64,000 nt of DNA from Meloidogyne chitwoodi (Eukaryota > Nematoda > Chromadorea > Rhabditida > Meloidogynidae): positions 744,001-808,000 of the forward strand of contig JACZZP010000009.1 of NCBI GenBank assembly GCA_015183035.1, in the 5' to 3' direction. The notes under the pieces were generated by a model, which saw only the letters and a list, made by a program, of their open reading frames with translations, made no database searches and had not been told where the DNA came from. Both the position numbers and the translations under genes were made by a program. Below are positions 1 to 12,413 of this stretch, one piece after another; within the stretch, counting starts at the first letter, position 1; each line of letters begins with the position of its first letter.

Positions 1-2510
1 TATAAAGATGGACAAATTTCCATTAAAAGTACTTCCATCCCAACATTTTTAAACATTAAAAGAGAAGCCATTCTCTCATCAATTGAAGCTTTTTGTGCAC
101 CTGAGAATGCTCTCTAAAATTTAAAACTTTTAACACAAATTTTAAAAATATATTTACATGTTTAAGTAATCCAAGTACATAAATAGGCATATAAGGAAGC
201 CCTCCTTCTGTTGGCATTCTTAAAATACTACTTGTTTGTCCCAAAATACGTTGATATCCAGCCATTGCATCTACTACAGCATTAATTAATGCTTCTCTAC
301 AATCAGATAAATCAGAGCCTGATAGAGCTCGTTCTGAGGCTAAAAATTGAAATTTAAGTGAATTGTTCAGTCTCATTAATAAATCATTCAAAAAAAAAGA
401 ATAAAATAGAGAAAATTCTAATAAATTTAAATATTAAAATATACCCATTTTTGAAAGAAGAGAAATTGTTGTATTTACATCTACAGAAGAATAAACATGT
501 GTTGTATTTGTTAAAACGGGTAGGCTTAATGTGTGAACTCTAATTCTGCGATCACCTTATATTTTTAATTTTTTTTTAATTGAAAATTAAATTTATATAA
601 AACCTTTTGTCGATGTGTAAAGAAGAGCAGCTTGAAAACAAACATGGCTAGAAGTGAGTGTTTCATCAAGTTTTATTTGTACACCCAAAGCAGAATCTGG
701 ACTAACATTTGGTAATGATAGGAGATCAGTAGAGCGTACAAAAAAATTTCCATAGAAAGAATGTAAAGAAATACCTAAATTTAGAATTAATATAAATATT
801 GGCTCATAAAATAATAAAAGAATTTTCAAATTATTTATTAAAATTATAGTCTTTCAAAATAATTAATAAAAAAAACCTTTGGAACAACGTATCCTCAATA
901 CAGCTTCTAATCCCAATTTTCTTGTAAAATATCTATGTAAAGTTATTTGTAATCGTTGAATTTCTGCCTGATCCCTCAAAATATGAAAGTTTGGAAAGTG
1001 ATAAACTGTTCCACTACTAAAACGAGAAATATCAGCTGAAAATATTATTCTTAAAATTATTAAAGAAAAATTATTTTAATTAAACCTAAAGTAGGAAGAT
1101 CAACATTTCTTTCACCAATTGCAAAAAGATCAATTGCAATTTGTTTTCCTGTGCATTCCAAAGCGAAAGTTCGATAATAATCAAGTTGAGGTGTAAATTT
1201 TACTTTTAATGGCTAAAAGAAAATAAACAAAATACTTTAAAAATAAAAAATTACTTTAGAGTCATCACGTACTTTAAGAGCACCTAACCCAATATTAGGT
1301 ATTGATGAAACCATAACAGTTATTCGTCCACCTATTTCTTCCTTTAATTGAAAAGAAATGTTTTATTGTCTAATTATTTAATAATTAACCATTAATTCCT
1401 TTGCTATAGCCAAAGCAGATCCAAGACAATTTGAAGAAGAAACTCCCCGTTCAAAAATTTCGGGCAATTTTGAAATAAATTTTTTAATGCTCTAAAAATA
1501 AAAATACATTTTATTTTTAAATTATTTTATTTAAGTTTAACCTTTTTAAATTCTTGAAGAGAAACTATTAAACCAGAATAAACAGGAGAAAAACTTTCTA
1601 AAAATTAAAAAATTAAATTATTTTAAATATTTCAATAACCATCAATATCAAATTCAATAATATGTTTAGGCTCACTGTCAGAAATTGAATCGTCAAATTG
1701 AAAAAAATGTAAAGCAGAGTCAAATCCTAAAAAGCCTATAAAAGCAAGATCATTTCCAGGTAATCTTTCAATGTCAATTGCCAATTGTTCAGCAAATATA
1801 TGTAAATAACCAGAATCAACAGCTTTTGAGCTAACATCAAACAAGAAAAAGTAAATTGGAGGTTGAGGTTCTCGAAGCTAAAATTATATTAAATTTAGCT
1901 TTAATTTTACTGATTTCTAAAAAATTAATAAAATTCAACAGAACGAAAAAAACTGGCGATTTGTAAATAAGTTAAAAACGAATGAAAATATACATAAAGT
2001 TATCTAAAAAAGCAAACCATATATTCAGTTGGTGCAATATATTCAATCGTTGTTTCCTGTAGTTCTGGTCTTCTCCCTGGATCACCAAAAGATTTGGTCT
2101 GTGGATCCCACAAAAATTCTTCAGGCACTATAAAAAAATAAAATTGTTTAAAATATTAATTTTATAATTTACATTCATTCGCTCGATAACATAAATTGCA
2201 TTTCCAATGTCTAGAATCCATAATAAAAACATAAGGATTTATATAGGTCCGACAATATCGACATCTTGTTATGACAGAATGAATAACTTTTAGACCCTAA
2301 AAATAACTTTAATTTATAAAAAATAAAAAAACAAACTCTCATATCCCTAAATGGCTGAATGTGCAAACCAAGTGGTAATCTGGATTTGTCCCACAATTCT
2401 TGTGTGTCAGGAATACCAGCCAAAGAGCAAGAAAACATTTCAAATCTTCTATAAAAAAACTTGTCAAAAAAGTGAATAGTTGAAAATAAAAGCGATTTTA
2501 TTAAACGCAT
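1..2510 (-). CDS. sec-24: SEC24, COPII coat cargo-binding subunit (partial at left edge)
   Basis: SEC24 is the COPII coat subunit that binds cargo with SEC23 at ER exit sites. Many short exons translate to family landmarks in order. These are a segment [11 protein letters not shown] before the zinc finger (about 2350-2450), a four-Cys zinc finger CRYCRTY...CNLC (about 2180-2270), a short GDPGRRPEL segment (about 2070), and the trunk segment [13 protein letters not shown]...[11 protein letters not shown] (1632-1850). The last part inside the window includes [18 protein letters not shown] and [13 protein letters not shown], from the late helical/gelsolin part. The C-terminus lies beyond base 1. 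The ATG at 2510 is the only clear start and leaves almost no room for the long Pro/Gln-rich N-terminus usual in SEC24, so the protein may be short at its N-terminus or have an upstream exon I could not see. It lies about 390 nt downstream of the eL8 stop on the same strand, possibly in an operon. Confidence 0.88.
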
Positions 2511-2898
2511 AAATTTGGAATTTAGGATTATCTACTTAAATAAAAATAAAAGGAATGTATGTGGGCATAAATTTGGTAGAACATAAAAATATTTTAAAGA
2601 TAAAGTTATACAAAAAGATTCAATTTGACTTGCTTTTTCAATTCTCGTTAAAACAAAAAAGGATTGACATATAACCAAAATTTCAAGAAAATTTATAAAC
2701 AAATATATGCTCAAAACTAAAAACTCAATTTAACAATTCTTCTATTATAACTATAATATTTCCAATAGTAAATTAAAAGTAGATAACCCTAAAATACAAA
2801 ATTAGTAAAAAAAATAATTGAAAACATTCAATTTAACATTTAATCAACAGAATAAACAATTTTTCCATTTGAAAATCTTAATATTTTCCATTCCATTT

Positions 2899-3869
2899 TT
2901 AAACCCTAACTTCCTTCATTCGAGCCTTCTCAATTTTAGCTTGTCTAGCTTGCGATCGTTGAGACATTATTCCACCACCCCAATTCTTTCTAATCTCATC
3001 ACCTCGGTCATTGAAATTGTTAACGGCAACATCCGCAAGATTCTTTAATGCAGTACGATCTTCTCTAAAAATTGTTGAGTAATTTGATTTGCAAAAGTTT
3101 CACAAATACTCACGGATTAACATCACATAAACAAACAGCTGCAGCATTCTTACGATGAACAACAGTCCCAAGACGTGCCTTTCCTTTAACCAAAACATAT
3201 GGAACTCCAAATTTGCGACATATAGCCGGTAAACAAATAACAATTTCAATTGGATCAACATCATGGGCAATAGCAACTAAGCTGGCCTTTTTATTTTCAA
3301 TAAGCTTTACAACTTCTTTAATGCCAAATCGAACAGTTGGTGGACGTTTAGTGACAATTTCTTGCTTTCCCTCAACACGGTCATGCGCACGTTGGCGGAG
3401 ACGTTCTTTCTTCGCTTGACGCGTTTCAGGCTGATATTTGTTGAGAAGCTTGAAGAGATGAGCGGCTAGAAAATAAATAATGGTAGAATAATCATAAATA
3501 AAGAAACCATTTGGCTTGTCCAAAGTATATTTGAATTGGTTAATTGGTGGTGGAACCTTTAAACGTTTCTCAAGAACAGCACGTTGTCGCTGAAGACGAA
3601 CATATTTTGGCCAACGAACAAAACGAGTCAAATCACGCTTTGGTTGAATATCCTGTCCTATAAAAATAAAAAATAACAAAAATTCATATAATAAATATAC
3701 CAATGGAAAAATTCCTTGGTCGTTTTTCAAAAAGTGAAACTTTTGCAGGCTTTTTAACCTCTGCTTTTTTCATTCCAGCAGGAAGCGCTGCAACCTTCTT
3801 TTTTGATTGCTTTTTTACCTAAATAATAATTTTATTAATTTGATATAAAATTATTATTAAAGATACCAT
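2899..3869 (-). CDS. rpl-7A: 60S ribosomal protein eL8 (L7a)
   Basis: Component of the large ribosomal subunit. Five exons join cleanly: 3867-3869 (only the ATG), 3701-3818, 3508-3657, 3465-3114 and 3064-2899. The product carries the family signatures [56 protein letters not shown] and [10 protein letters not shown], and ends with a basic tail (RMKEVRV). Length is about 260 residues, as usual for L7a. Introns are short (about 40-60 nt) with GT...AG ends. The first intron falls directly after the ATG, which makes the start easy to miss. An uninterrupted frame runs through the third intron (about 3466-3507), but the family alignment shows that this stretch is spliced out. SEC24 follows on the same strand. 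Confidence 0.96.
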
Positions 3870-4330
3870 TGTTGTCTTGTAAGGAGTTTATATGATCAAA
3901 TAAATATATTTAATTTCAAAACCTTAATTAAATTTAAAATTTAGTTAATTAAAACAATAGTATATCAAAAAAATGTTTTTTATGGTAAATTCAAGTCCTC
4001 ATTTTAAATGTAAAAACTCTATTCAAATCAATGAATCCTTAAGCAACTATGAAAAACAAATAATCCTATCTCAATACTTTTTAACGAGTTTTAAAATAAA
4101 AAATCGATTATGTCAATAATTTTGGCATTTTGTATATTTTGTATTTCAAATTATATTAAATAAATAAATTCAAAATACCAAATTTACGAAATTACAAAAA
4201 AGTTAAAAATTTGGAAAAAAATTTGTATTTTATAATATTTTTTTAAAATAAATAATTTTAAGTTGTTTTACTAAGAATTCTAATCTTCTTATCTAAATCA
4301 AATAACTCCATTTGTAAATTTGGAAAACAA
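3870..4330. other. Intergenic: divergent upstream region of eL8 and CCR4
   Basis: AT-rich sequence between two divergent genes. It must hold both promoters. I see no coding frame, RNA gene or repeat unit in it. Confidence 0.5.
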
Positions 4331-6996
4331 ATGTTAAATGGTATGTTTTTGTTTAATTTATTTTTTATTAATGATCTTTTCAGAAAATGGTCATCCTTTA
4401 GACCATTGGCGGTCAACACCTCCTAGAAATGGTCCTAATGAAGAACAAAAAACAAATATACAAGCTAGAGATTCTCCTACCTTTTTACCCACTGATTTTA
4501 AAATAGGTGGAAATGCTGGTATGCCACTTACACGTGCAGAGAATCCTGATGGAAAAAAGGTTAAAAAATATTTTTTAGTCACTGTTTGACCTTATTATAA
4601 TTAAAATCAAGAATTTGTTTTTTTATTTTCTATTCTGAAATGTTTAGAATTAGACTAGATATTTGATAATCGGGGAAGTGTAAATGGTAAATAATTTACC
4701 TTTTTTATTTAAAGGTAATTTCAAATGGATGTGCTAGAATACATCGCATTTTGACGGATGAGGAAAAACTTCGTGGTTGCAAAACACGATGGACAGAGCT
4801 TGAAGTGCACGGTCTTTATTAATAATTTTAATTGATTTTCTTTTATTTTAGGGCGTATAAAAAACATTTCGCCGGGAATATTTGAAATGCGCCATCTTAC
4901 AGCACTTTTTCTTGGAAACAATCAACTTCAGTTAATACCAGCTGGAATTTCTCAGCTTTGTAATCTTACGTTGTTAGACCTTTCACACAACAAATTACGA
5001 AATTTGCCGAAAGAAATGGGAGATATGGTTTTTTCTTTCTTTTTTATTCAACTTAATTACTAAGATTTCTCTTTGTCATCTCTATTTAAACTCAAATCAG
5101 CTAAGAGTGCTACCTTATGAATTGGGGAAATTATTTCGATTACAAACTTTTGGTTTGCAATTTTATATTTTTAAAATATTTTAATTTATTTAGCATTAGC
5201 TCACAATCCTCTTTCTCCAGAAATCAGCAAAATTTATCAAGACTTAAATGGAGACAAGAAATTGTTGCAATTTTTATTAGATCATCTTGCTTTGAATATA
5301 ATTCCTCCTCCAGAGCGAAGTTGGATTACCACTAGAAATATTGATCCAGACAAGCCAATTGGTTTATTTTTATATAGCACACTTTTGGATGAGTTTCCTT
5401 TTCTTTTTATAGAAGTGAAATCCAAAGAAAAACCTTATCTAGGCTTTCATTTCTACTCTTTAATTTTAATTTTTAGCTACTTTTACCATTCTTTGTTACA
5501 ATGTTTTGTGCGATAAGTATGCGACATCTAATCTTTATTCTTACTGTCCCCAATGGGCACTCAACTGGGAATGTCGAAAACAATACATCCTCAAAGAAAT
5601 TTTTAATTATAACGCGGATATAATTACTTTACAGGTTTTTAAATTAAATTGAAAAAATTTTATTAATTTAAAAATTAAAGGAAGTAGAGACCGAACAGTT
5701 TAAAACTTTATTCCAACCAAGACTGGAAGTGGAAGGTTATTCTGGTATTTTTTACCCAAAATCGCGATCAAAAACTATGAATGAAGAAGAAAAAAAGTAT
5801 GTGGATGGATGCGCAATCTTTTGGAAACGAGACAAGTTATTTTATTATTTTTAGACTCACAACTACTATTTTTATATTTTATTTATTTTAAAGGTTTGAA
5901 ATGGAGAGAAATCAGCTAATTGAGTTTACTAAAGTAGCAATTGAAAAAGCACAAGCGCATGAAAACATGCTTAATCGAGTAATGCCACGTGACAATATTG
6001 CTCTAGCTGCTGTTTTGCGTCTTAAGGATAACCTTTATGGACGTAATATCTTTGAGAAAATTTAAAAGTTAATTGCTATATTTTAGCTCATCGAGTACCT
6101 CCTAATTCAAGTGATAATGTTTCTGGAAGTTTGTTGGTTGTTTGTACTGCACATATACATTGGGATCCAGAATTTTGTGATGTAAAATTGATTCAATCAA
6201 TGATGTTGGTACACGAATTACAAAAAATGTTAGATATCGTTACTCTCAAATATAACTTAATGATTCAACATATTCCTGTTTTAATATGTGGAGATTTTAA
6301 TTCTTTGCCTGATTCAGGTTATTATTAAAAAAAAAAATTTTGTTTAAAAATAATTTTATTTTTTTAGGTGTTGTTGAATTTCTAAGTAAAGGAGCAATAT
6401 CAAAAGATCATCCAGATTTAAAAAGTTTTAGAGAAGAAAGCTGTTTAAGTTGTCTATCCTCAGATTTAAAAGATCAACGGAATTTTACTCATTCATTACG
6501 TCTTGATAGCGCCGTTGATTTGTTTGTTATTTTTTTATTTATTTTTTTTAATTTTCTTTTTAGTGCACAGATGCCGTACACCAACTACACGTAAGCTGAA
6601 ACAAGTTTTACTTATAATTAATTAGAAAATGATCTTTATTTTTTAAAATTAAGATCATAATAATTGTTTAATTCTTTCGTTTTAGATTAGATTTCAAAGG
6701 AACGATAGACTACATATTTGCAACACCACAATCTTTGGCGCGTCTTGGTACTCTTGGAGCACTTGATTCCTCATGGGTTATTTTTTATTTTGGAAAAAAT
6801 ATTTTATTAAAATCTTTATCAATTTAAGGTTCAACAGAATAAATTTGTCGGGTTTCCTCAACCACATGTGCCCAGCGATCACATTCCAATAATGGCACAA
6901 TATGCAGTTATCCCGGCTTCACATCAAAGATCACTGCCGCCAATCCAACATTATGGCTCGTCACATTCAGGAGGTTTTGGTGCTATTGGAAGATGA
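4331..6996 (+). CDS. ccr-4: CCR4-NOT deadenylase catalytic subunit (CNOT6/CCR4)
   Basis: Poly(A)-specific exoribonuclease of the CCR4-NOT complex, which shortens mRNA tails in the cytoplasm. After a short N-terminus come leucine-rich repeats (LTALFLGNNQLQLIP, LTLLDLSHNKLRNLP, 4890-5130). The endonuclease/exonuclease/phosphatase domain follows: CDKYATSNLYSYCPQWALNW, the metal-binding LQEVETEQ, KYVDGCAIFWK, CGDFNSLPDSG, MPYTNYT, FKGTIDYIF and the terminal catalytic PSDHIPI. All key EEP residues are present. The chosen start (4331) has a tiny first exon ending at 4340. The intron near 4813-4850 is fixed by joining ELEVHG to RIKNIS. The stop is TGA at 6994-6996, after a GGFGAIGR tail. More than ten short exons. 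It is transcribed away from eL8. Confidence 0.94.
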
Positions 6997-8060
6997 TGTT
7001 ACACTTTAATGGTATGATAAATAAATAAAATTGTTTTTGCATATAAACTTAGTAAATCCTAGTTAGAATTAATTTTAAAAAAATATCTCTAATCTTTCCT
7101 AGTTTTAAATAAAATTCTTTTTCTTTTCAGTCGTCACCCTTCTGCAGTCAAAGTATTTACACTTCTTACACTCATTTACACTTCTCTCGGCCAAAAATGT
7201 ACAAAGGTTTTCTCTGTTCTCATTTTTTTCTCTTTTTTTTTTTAATTCAACCTCGTGGCTGTTTCGTCTCTTTTTTATGCAAATTCCTTATTACACCCTC
7301 TTATCGTTTTGTTCAGCTGCCGTATATCATGTTTATTTTTACATTTATTTTATTCCTATGTTAGTTTAGAATTTAAATTAAAAAAAAAGGAAGAAGAAAA
7401 TAACCGCCGCGATTTATTGTATTTAATGGAATTTTCTTAAAAATAATTTTTAAGGCTGGGAATTTTTTTAAATAACTAAAAACGACCTTTTAATTAATTA
7501 TTTCCCTTTTTTCGCTATGTATATTTTGCTTGTGATTGCAACTATTTACTACTAATTTTAATTATTTTTTTTTTCCTCGTAAAATTTTGCACTTGATATT
7601 TGTAGTTTTTTATATAAAATAGAAAACGGGCTTAATCTCAAAACCCTTAAAACTAAAATAAATTGATATTTATTAGTATTTATGCTTAAAGTAGAAAAAT
7701 AAAAAATGTTTGATTTTATGAATAAAATTCCATTTGATTCCAAAAACTCTAGTCTGAATTAGATTTAAACCTTTAGATCAAATTCCGATTTGATAGTCTT
7801 TCGATATTCTTCAAGTGGAATTTTATTCTCTGCGGTAAATAGGCGTAGCCAATTTTTAAGTTTTTTCTCGGATTTTCCATATCTTTAGACTATTAGATAT
7901 TAATCCAAATTATTGATTACTTTCATTGGAATATTTGGACATCTGACTACGCCCTATAAAATCGTAAATGGTGAGATTATTACGCTAGTTGTAAGGATTA
8001 AGTAAAGTAAATTATATGGTATAACTTCATCGATTAACTTTCCAAATGATTTTGTTTAAG
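6997..8060. other. Convergent intergenic region after CCR4
   Basis: 3' flanks of two convergent genes. It contains T-rich and pyrimidine-rich tracts (7100-7340) and AT-rich sequence. No ORF here shows convincing coding character or a recognisable family. Confidence 0.4.
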
Positions 8061-8564
8061 TTATCCACGTCGGCAAACACATCTACAAAATTTAAATAAA
8101 ATTATTATTTTGGTGTAATTATTGTAAAACTGAAAAATAATAAAGCTAACAATAAAAGTTAAAATAACCTAATCAGACTTAAAACGATCGAAATCACTGT
8201 GCAGATCACCAAAATGGCAATCACAATGATGACCCAAGTCTGGAGTTTAAGGCAACAATCTGAAAATTAAATAGATAGTAAACTTTTTTTAATATAACCA
8301 TTAAGAAATTGGCCGCAACACTCATAGAAGATGAAAGCTGTAAATTATTAAAAGATTTTCTAATTGTAAAGTAATCTAACCATTGCTGTCGTCGCCTAAA
8401 ATTTAAAGGTTTAAAATTAAAAAATATATTATAAAATTACAGATTTTGCCGACACAAATCTTGCTGCCGGATTTTTGGCTAAAATCTTCTTTATCAATCG
8501 CAGAAGAAATGCCCCAGAACAGTGGCAAAAGAAGAAGAACAAAAGGCAAATTAACGTAAGACAT
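8061..8564 (-). CDS. Small Cys-rich type I membrane protein, nematode DUF2650-like
   Basis: Five small exons (8564-8451, 8395-8381, 8337-8299, 8259-8169, 8082-8061) give a protein of about 93 residues. A signal peptide (MSYVNLPFVLLLLPLFWG) is followed by a short luminal part containing ICVGKIC and then FIFYECCGQFLNDCCLKLQ. Next is one membrane helix (TWVIIVIAILVICTVISIVL) and a short basic tail ending IRCVCRRG. The 15-nt second exon is a microexon. The paired-Cys block directly before a TM helix starting with W-V resembles what I recall of the nematode-specific DUF2650 family; that assignment is from memory and not certain. Function unknown. The ATG at 8564 is used because the longer open frame upstream has no ATG. 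Confidence 0.72.
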
Positions 8565-9293
8565 TTTTATTAGATAATAAAAGTGCAAACTTTTTTAATT
8601 GTATCTAAAATTTTTAATAAATTAATTCAATGTAGAATCCAAAAGTAAATAAAATGATATGAAAAATAATAAAAATTCAGGAAAAACATAATTTATTTAA
8701 CCACAAGTGATTCACTATAGTAACGCAAATAGAATTTTTATTTATTATGATTACCCATGACGCTTATTCATTTTGCAAAAAAAAGTAAGGAGAGATTACT
8801 ATCAAAATTTAATATAACATTTGGACAAGTTTAATGATGATTTAGCAGTTTGGTTAAAGGAAAATTTAGAAAAACTAAAAAAAGTTAACTATTTGTGAAT
8901 TATAACAAAAGGACAAAACTTGTGTTCCTCAATATGAGAATGAATCATTAAAAAAAGAGGCCATAATAAGACATTATACTCTTTGACATTGCATTAGAGA
9001 CAATTAAACCTCTTATCTTGTATTGAATTCGTTGTAGGGAATTTATGGAAGATCAGCCTACGAAATAGAGTCTAAAAATTCAAGCTTCAAAAATGGTTTA
9101 TAATTAAAAGTTATGGATCAAAATTTAAATACTCAATCGTCTTTATTCTAATTTGTCTCGCTTACATTCACTCTCATTATTTGCGTTGTCTCTCTTACAC
9201 AACTTTACTCCAATTGAGTCACAGAAATCTTAATCTTAAATCACAACACACAAACATTTAAATATAATATATTTAATAATTAAAGGCATACTT
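8565..9293. other. Intergenic
   Basis: AT-rich divergent region between the small membrane protein and isovaleryl-CoA dehydrogenase. Just before the IVD start, AAAG/GCATACTT could be a trans-splice acceptor. Nothing else recognised. Confidence 0.35.
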
Positions 9294-12224
9294 ATGTTAT
9301 GTAAGTCAGTTTTATTCAGTGCATTCCGACATCAATCTTATAACAATATTTTACAACAAAAATGTTTAACTTCTTTAAGGCTGCTTTCTCATTATCCAAT
9401 AAATGACCAGATTTTTGGTTTAAATGAAGAACAGAGACAGGTTTTTAAAATCTTTAGATTATTTAAATCAAATTTTTAGCTTCGAGAAACAGCTTCAAAA
9501 ATTGCTCAAAGGGAATTGGCGCCATATGCACATTCTATTGATCAAATGAATGGATGGGATCGATTACGAGAGTTTTGGACAATTTTGGGCCAATATGGTC
9601 TTTTGGGTATTACAGTTCCAACAGAATATGGAGGCTCTGATTTTGGTTATATGGAACATATTATTGTAATGGAGGTTGGTTATTTTTTGTGGTTTAAAGG
9701 TGAAAAATGTCGGTCTTCCTGAACTGAATTTTATTTTTATGCTTATTCTCAATAAAGTTATTCACTCATTTCTAAGCTCAACTATTTTCAAATAAAGTCA
9801 AAAAATATATATTTATTTTTTTATTAATTACACAACAATAACAATAGCAAATATTATAGGTACATATTTAGGAAAGCAATATATTACATACAAATTACAA
9901 TAGGGGGAATCACAGAACATTTACATGGGAATAGGGTTATCTTTCTATATCCTTATTATATGGTGAGGCTCATCTATTCTTTTGTCCTGCAGGCATATTC
10001 ACGCAGCAGCCATCGGCACATCCACCTTGAACTCGCCAGACGATCCAGGAGGGAACAGTGCCTTAGCGTCACCAGCATCGGGAGGAGCTCCAGCGAAGCA
10101 GATCTCGAGCTTGTCGTCGCCTTTCGGAGGGCCGTTCTGGCGGATCACTTCGATTTGAGCAGCAGCACCAGGTTCGACGAATCCAAAGACAGGGTTGACG
10201 CGGTAGTGGGTGTTGTTGCTAGACTTGAGCTTGAAGGCAAAGCGAACCTGAACGAAAAAAACATTATTTTAGTTTAAGATTAAAAGAAAGAAAAAAAAGC
10301 ACCTCAGGATTGCCGTTCATCAGCTGGAGAGAGACGTTGCCACCTGCCGCCGGAACTTGAACAGCTGCTGGTTCGACTGAGACCGCCATTGTTGTTGGGA
10401 AGAGTTTGGTTGTAGTTGTTGATTGTGTGAAGTGTTGTTGTAGAGAAGTGTTGTTTTGGAATGAAATTGTTGCTGCTTTTATAGTTTTAGTGGAGTGTTA
10501 CTATATAAGCTGGGAGAATTTATTATAGTATAAAAGCCAGTCTATCTTTCAATAAAGTCGGAGACATACTAGAGGATATGGCTAGTCCCTGTTCCCATCG
10601 TCAGCACAAGGCCCAATGACCAAATTCCTTCTTTTCACTACAATTGTTACCATCTACCTTAAAGAAAAAGTTCTGTCGCTAGTTAGTATTCTCGGACGTA
10701 CCGATGTAAGCCTACTTTCCAACAACTTTCCCAACAGAAGTTTTTATCCTATGTTTTTTATCTCAATGCAAGCTTGTTTGCCTCTCTTTTCTCTTCAAAT
10801 TAAAGCCCATTAATTAAAATATTTTGTTTAAACTTTTCATTTTATTTAGTGTCTTTTACCTTATTTATCAATTTAAGGAGCTTTCCCGTGCTTGTGGTGC
10901 TATTGCTCTAAGTTATGGTGCCCATTCAAATTTATGTGTAAATCAAATTCGCCGACATGGTTCAAATGAACAAAAATCTAAATATTTACCTCCTCTCTGT
11001 TCTGGAGAGTGGATTGGAGCTTTGGCAATGAGTGAACATGGTGCAGGTTCTGATGTTGTTTCTATGGTATTTTTTATTAAACTTTAATCATTTTTATAAA
11101 ATAAAATTTTTTAGAAGTTAACTGCTCGTAAAACGGGCGATGGCAAATATTTTTTACTTAATGGCTCTAAAATGTGGATTACTAACGGTCCTGATGCTGA
11201 TGTTTTGCTTGTTTATGCAAAAGTTTGAAATTATAAATAAATATTTGTTGAAAAATGTCCTAAGGTTAACAAATCATTTAGACAAGTCCAGAAAAGCATC
11301 AACATGGCATCAGTGCTTTTATAATTCAACGTAATTTTCCTGGTTTTTCAACAGGTAAAAAACTTGATAAACTTGGTATGCGTGGCTCAAATACTTGTGA
11401 ATTGATTTTTGATAACTGCGAAGTTCCTGGTTAGTTTTTTAATTTTATAATTATTTATTTTTCTTAAGTCGAAAATGTGCTCGGCACTGAAGATAGAGGA
11501 GTTTATGTATTAATGACTGGTTTAGATTCTGAACGTTTAGTTCTTTCTGCTGGCCCTTTGGGGTAAATGATGGATAAATAAAAATAATTATAAAATATAT
11601 TTTTCCTGTTAATGATTAATGCAAGCTGCTTGTGATGTTGCTTTTGAATATGCTCATTCTCGAATGGCTTTTAGCAGTCCTATTGGAACTTTTCAGGTAA
11701 AAATAGGTTAAATTGTTTTTTTTTATTTTTTAATTTGTTTAATTGATAATTTTTAAAATTTATTTTTAAAGTTAATGCAAGGCAAATTGGCTGATATGTA
11801 TGTCAGATTAAACGCTTCTAGAGCATATTTGTATACAATAGCAAAAAATGCAACAGATAAAACATTAACAGCTAAAGATACTGCTGGGGTATTTTTAAAA
11901 AAAAATTAAATATTATTATTTAAGATATTTAAAATTATTTATTTAAAAAAGTTAGAAAAATTAGATTAAAGCCTGTAGTAAATATTAAATAGGAATTTAT
12001 TTTAATTAATTAATTTTTAGGTAATTCTTTATTTGGCAGAAAATGCAACACAAACTTGTTTGGATGCAATCCAAGTTTTGGGAGGTAATGGCTATATTAA
12101 TGATTATCCTACTGGAAGATTACTTAGAGATGCTAAACTTTATGAAATTGGTGCTGGAACTTCAGAAGTTAGACGTTTAGTTATTGGTAGAGCTTTAAAT
12201 AAAGAATATATGAATACAAGATGA
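9294..12224 (+). CDS. ivd-1: Isovaleryl-CoA dehydrogenase, mitochondrial
   Basis: FAD flavoprotein of leucine breakdown that oxidises isovaleryl-CoA to 3-methylcrotonyl-CoA in mitochondria. Nine exons: 9294-9440, 9480-9674, 10878-11066, 11115-11222, 11282-11429, 11469-11562, about 11615-11696, 11772-11888 and 12021-12224. The N-terminus is basic and suits a transit peptide. Landmarks: [100 protein letters not shown] and [17 protein letters not shown]. The Glu in DSERLV sits at the position of the IVD-type catalytic base, which separates it from short- and medium-chain dehydrogenases. The 1.2-kb second intron holds an antisense sperm-protein gene. The intron before the seventh exon has no AG acceptor in the required frame (see findings). 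Confidence 0.94.
9999..10389 (-). CDS. MSP-domain sperm-specific protein (SSP-like), nested in IVD intron
   Basis: Two exons (10389-10303 and 10247-9999) encode 111 residues forming a single MSP fold, with no signal peptide or membrane helix. Markers are VPAAGG near residue 13, [43 protein letters not shown] and the C-terminal [10 protein letters not shown]. Length and the final beta-strand match nematode sperm-specific class P proteins (SSP), which are shorter than the 127-residue cytoskeletal MSP. The role is probably in sperm, as for this family in Caenorhabditis. Base and codon use differ sharply from the surroundings: GC-rich and C-ending codons in an AT-rich host intron, as in highly expressed genes. 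It lies wholly inside intron 2 of IVD on the opposite strand. Confidence 0.93.
10477..10547 (-). promoter_or_regulatory. Candidate promoter of the MSP-like gene (TATA and GATA sites)
   Basis: On the minus strand a CTATAAAA box spans 10484-10477, about 90 nt upstream of the MSP-like ATG. An AGATAG site (10547-10542) lies some 60 nt further upstream. Caenorhabditis msp promoters are known to use GATA sites bound by ELT-1, so this spacing is suggestive. The assignment is inference. Confidence 0.4.
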
Positions 12225-12413
12225 TAGAGAATTTTTAATAAATTTATATATATTTTTATAAAATATTTTATTACGCATAAGCACACAAAATATATAAAAA
12301 TTTAAATGGTTTAACAAAAATATTTAATTATCCTCTCAATTAATTATTTTTTTATTTCCATTTTTCTTTTTTCAAAATTATCAAGAATATATTTATTTCT
12401 TTTTTTCTTTAAA

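Noticed and set aside
2818..3048. Plus-strand frame rich in Ser/Leu
   Set aside because: Shadow of the last eL8 exon on the opposite strand.
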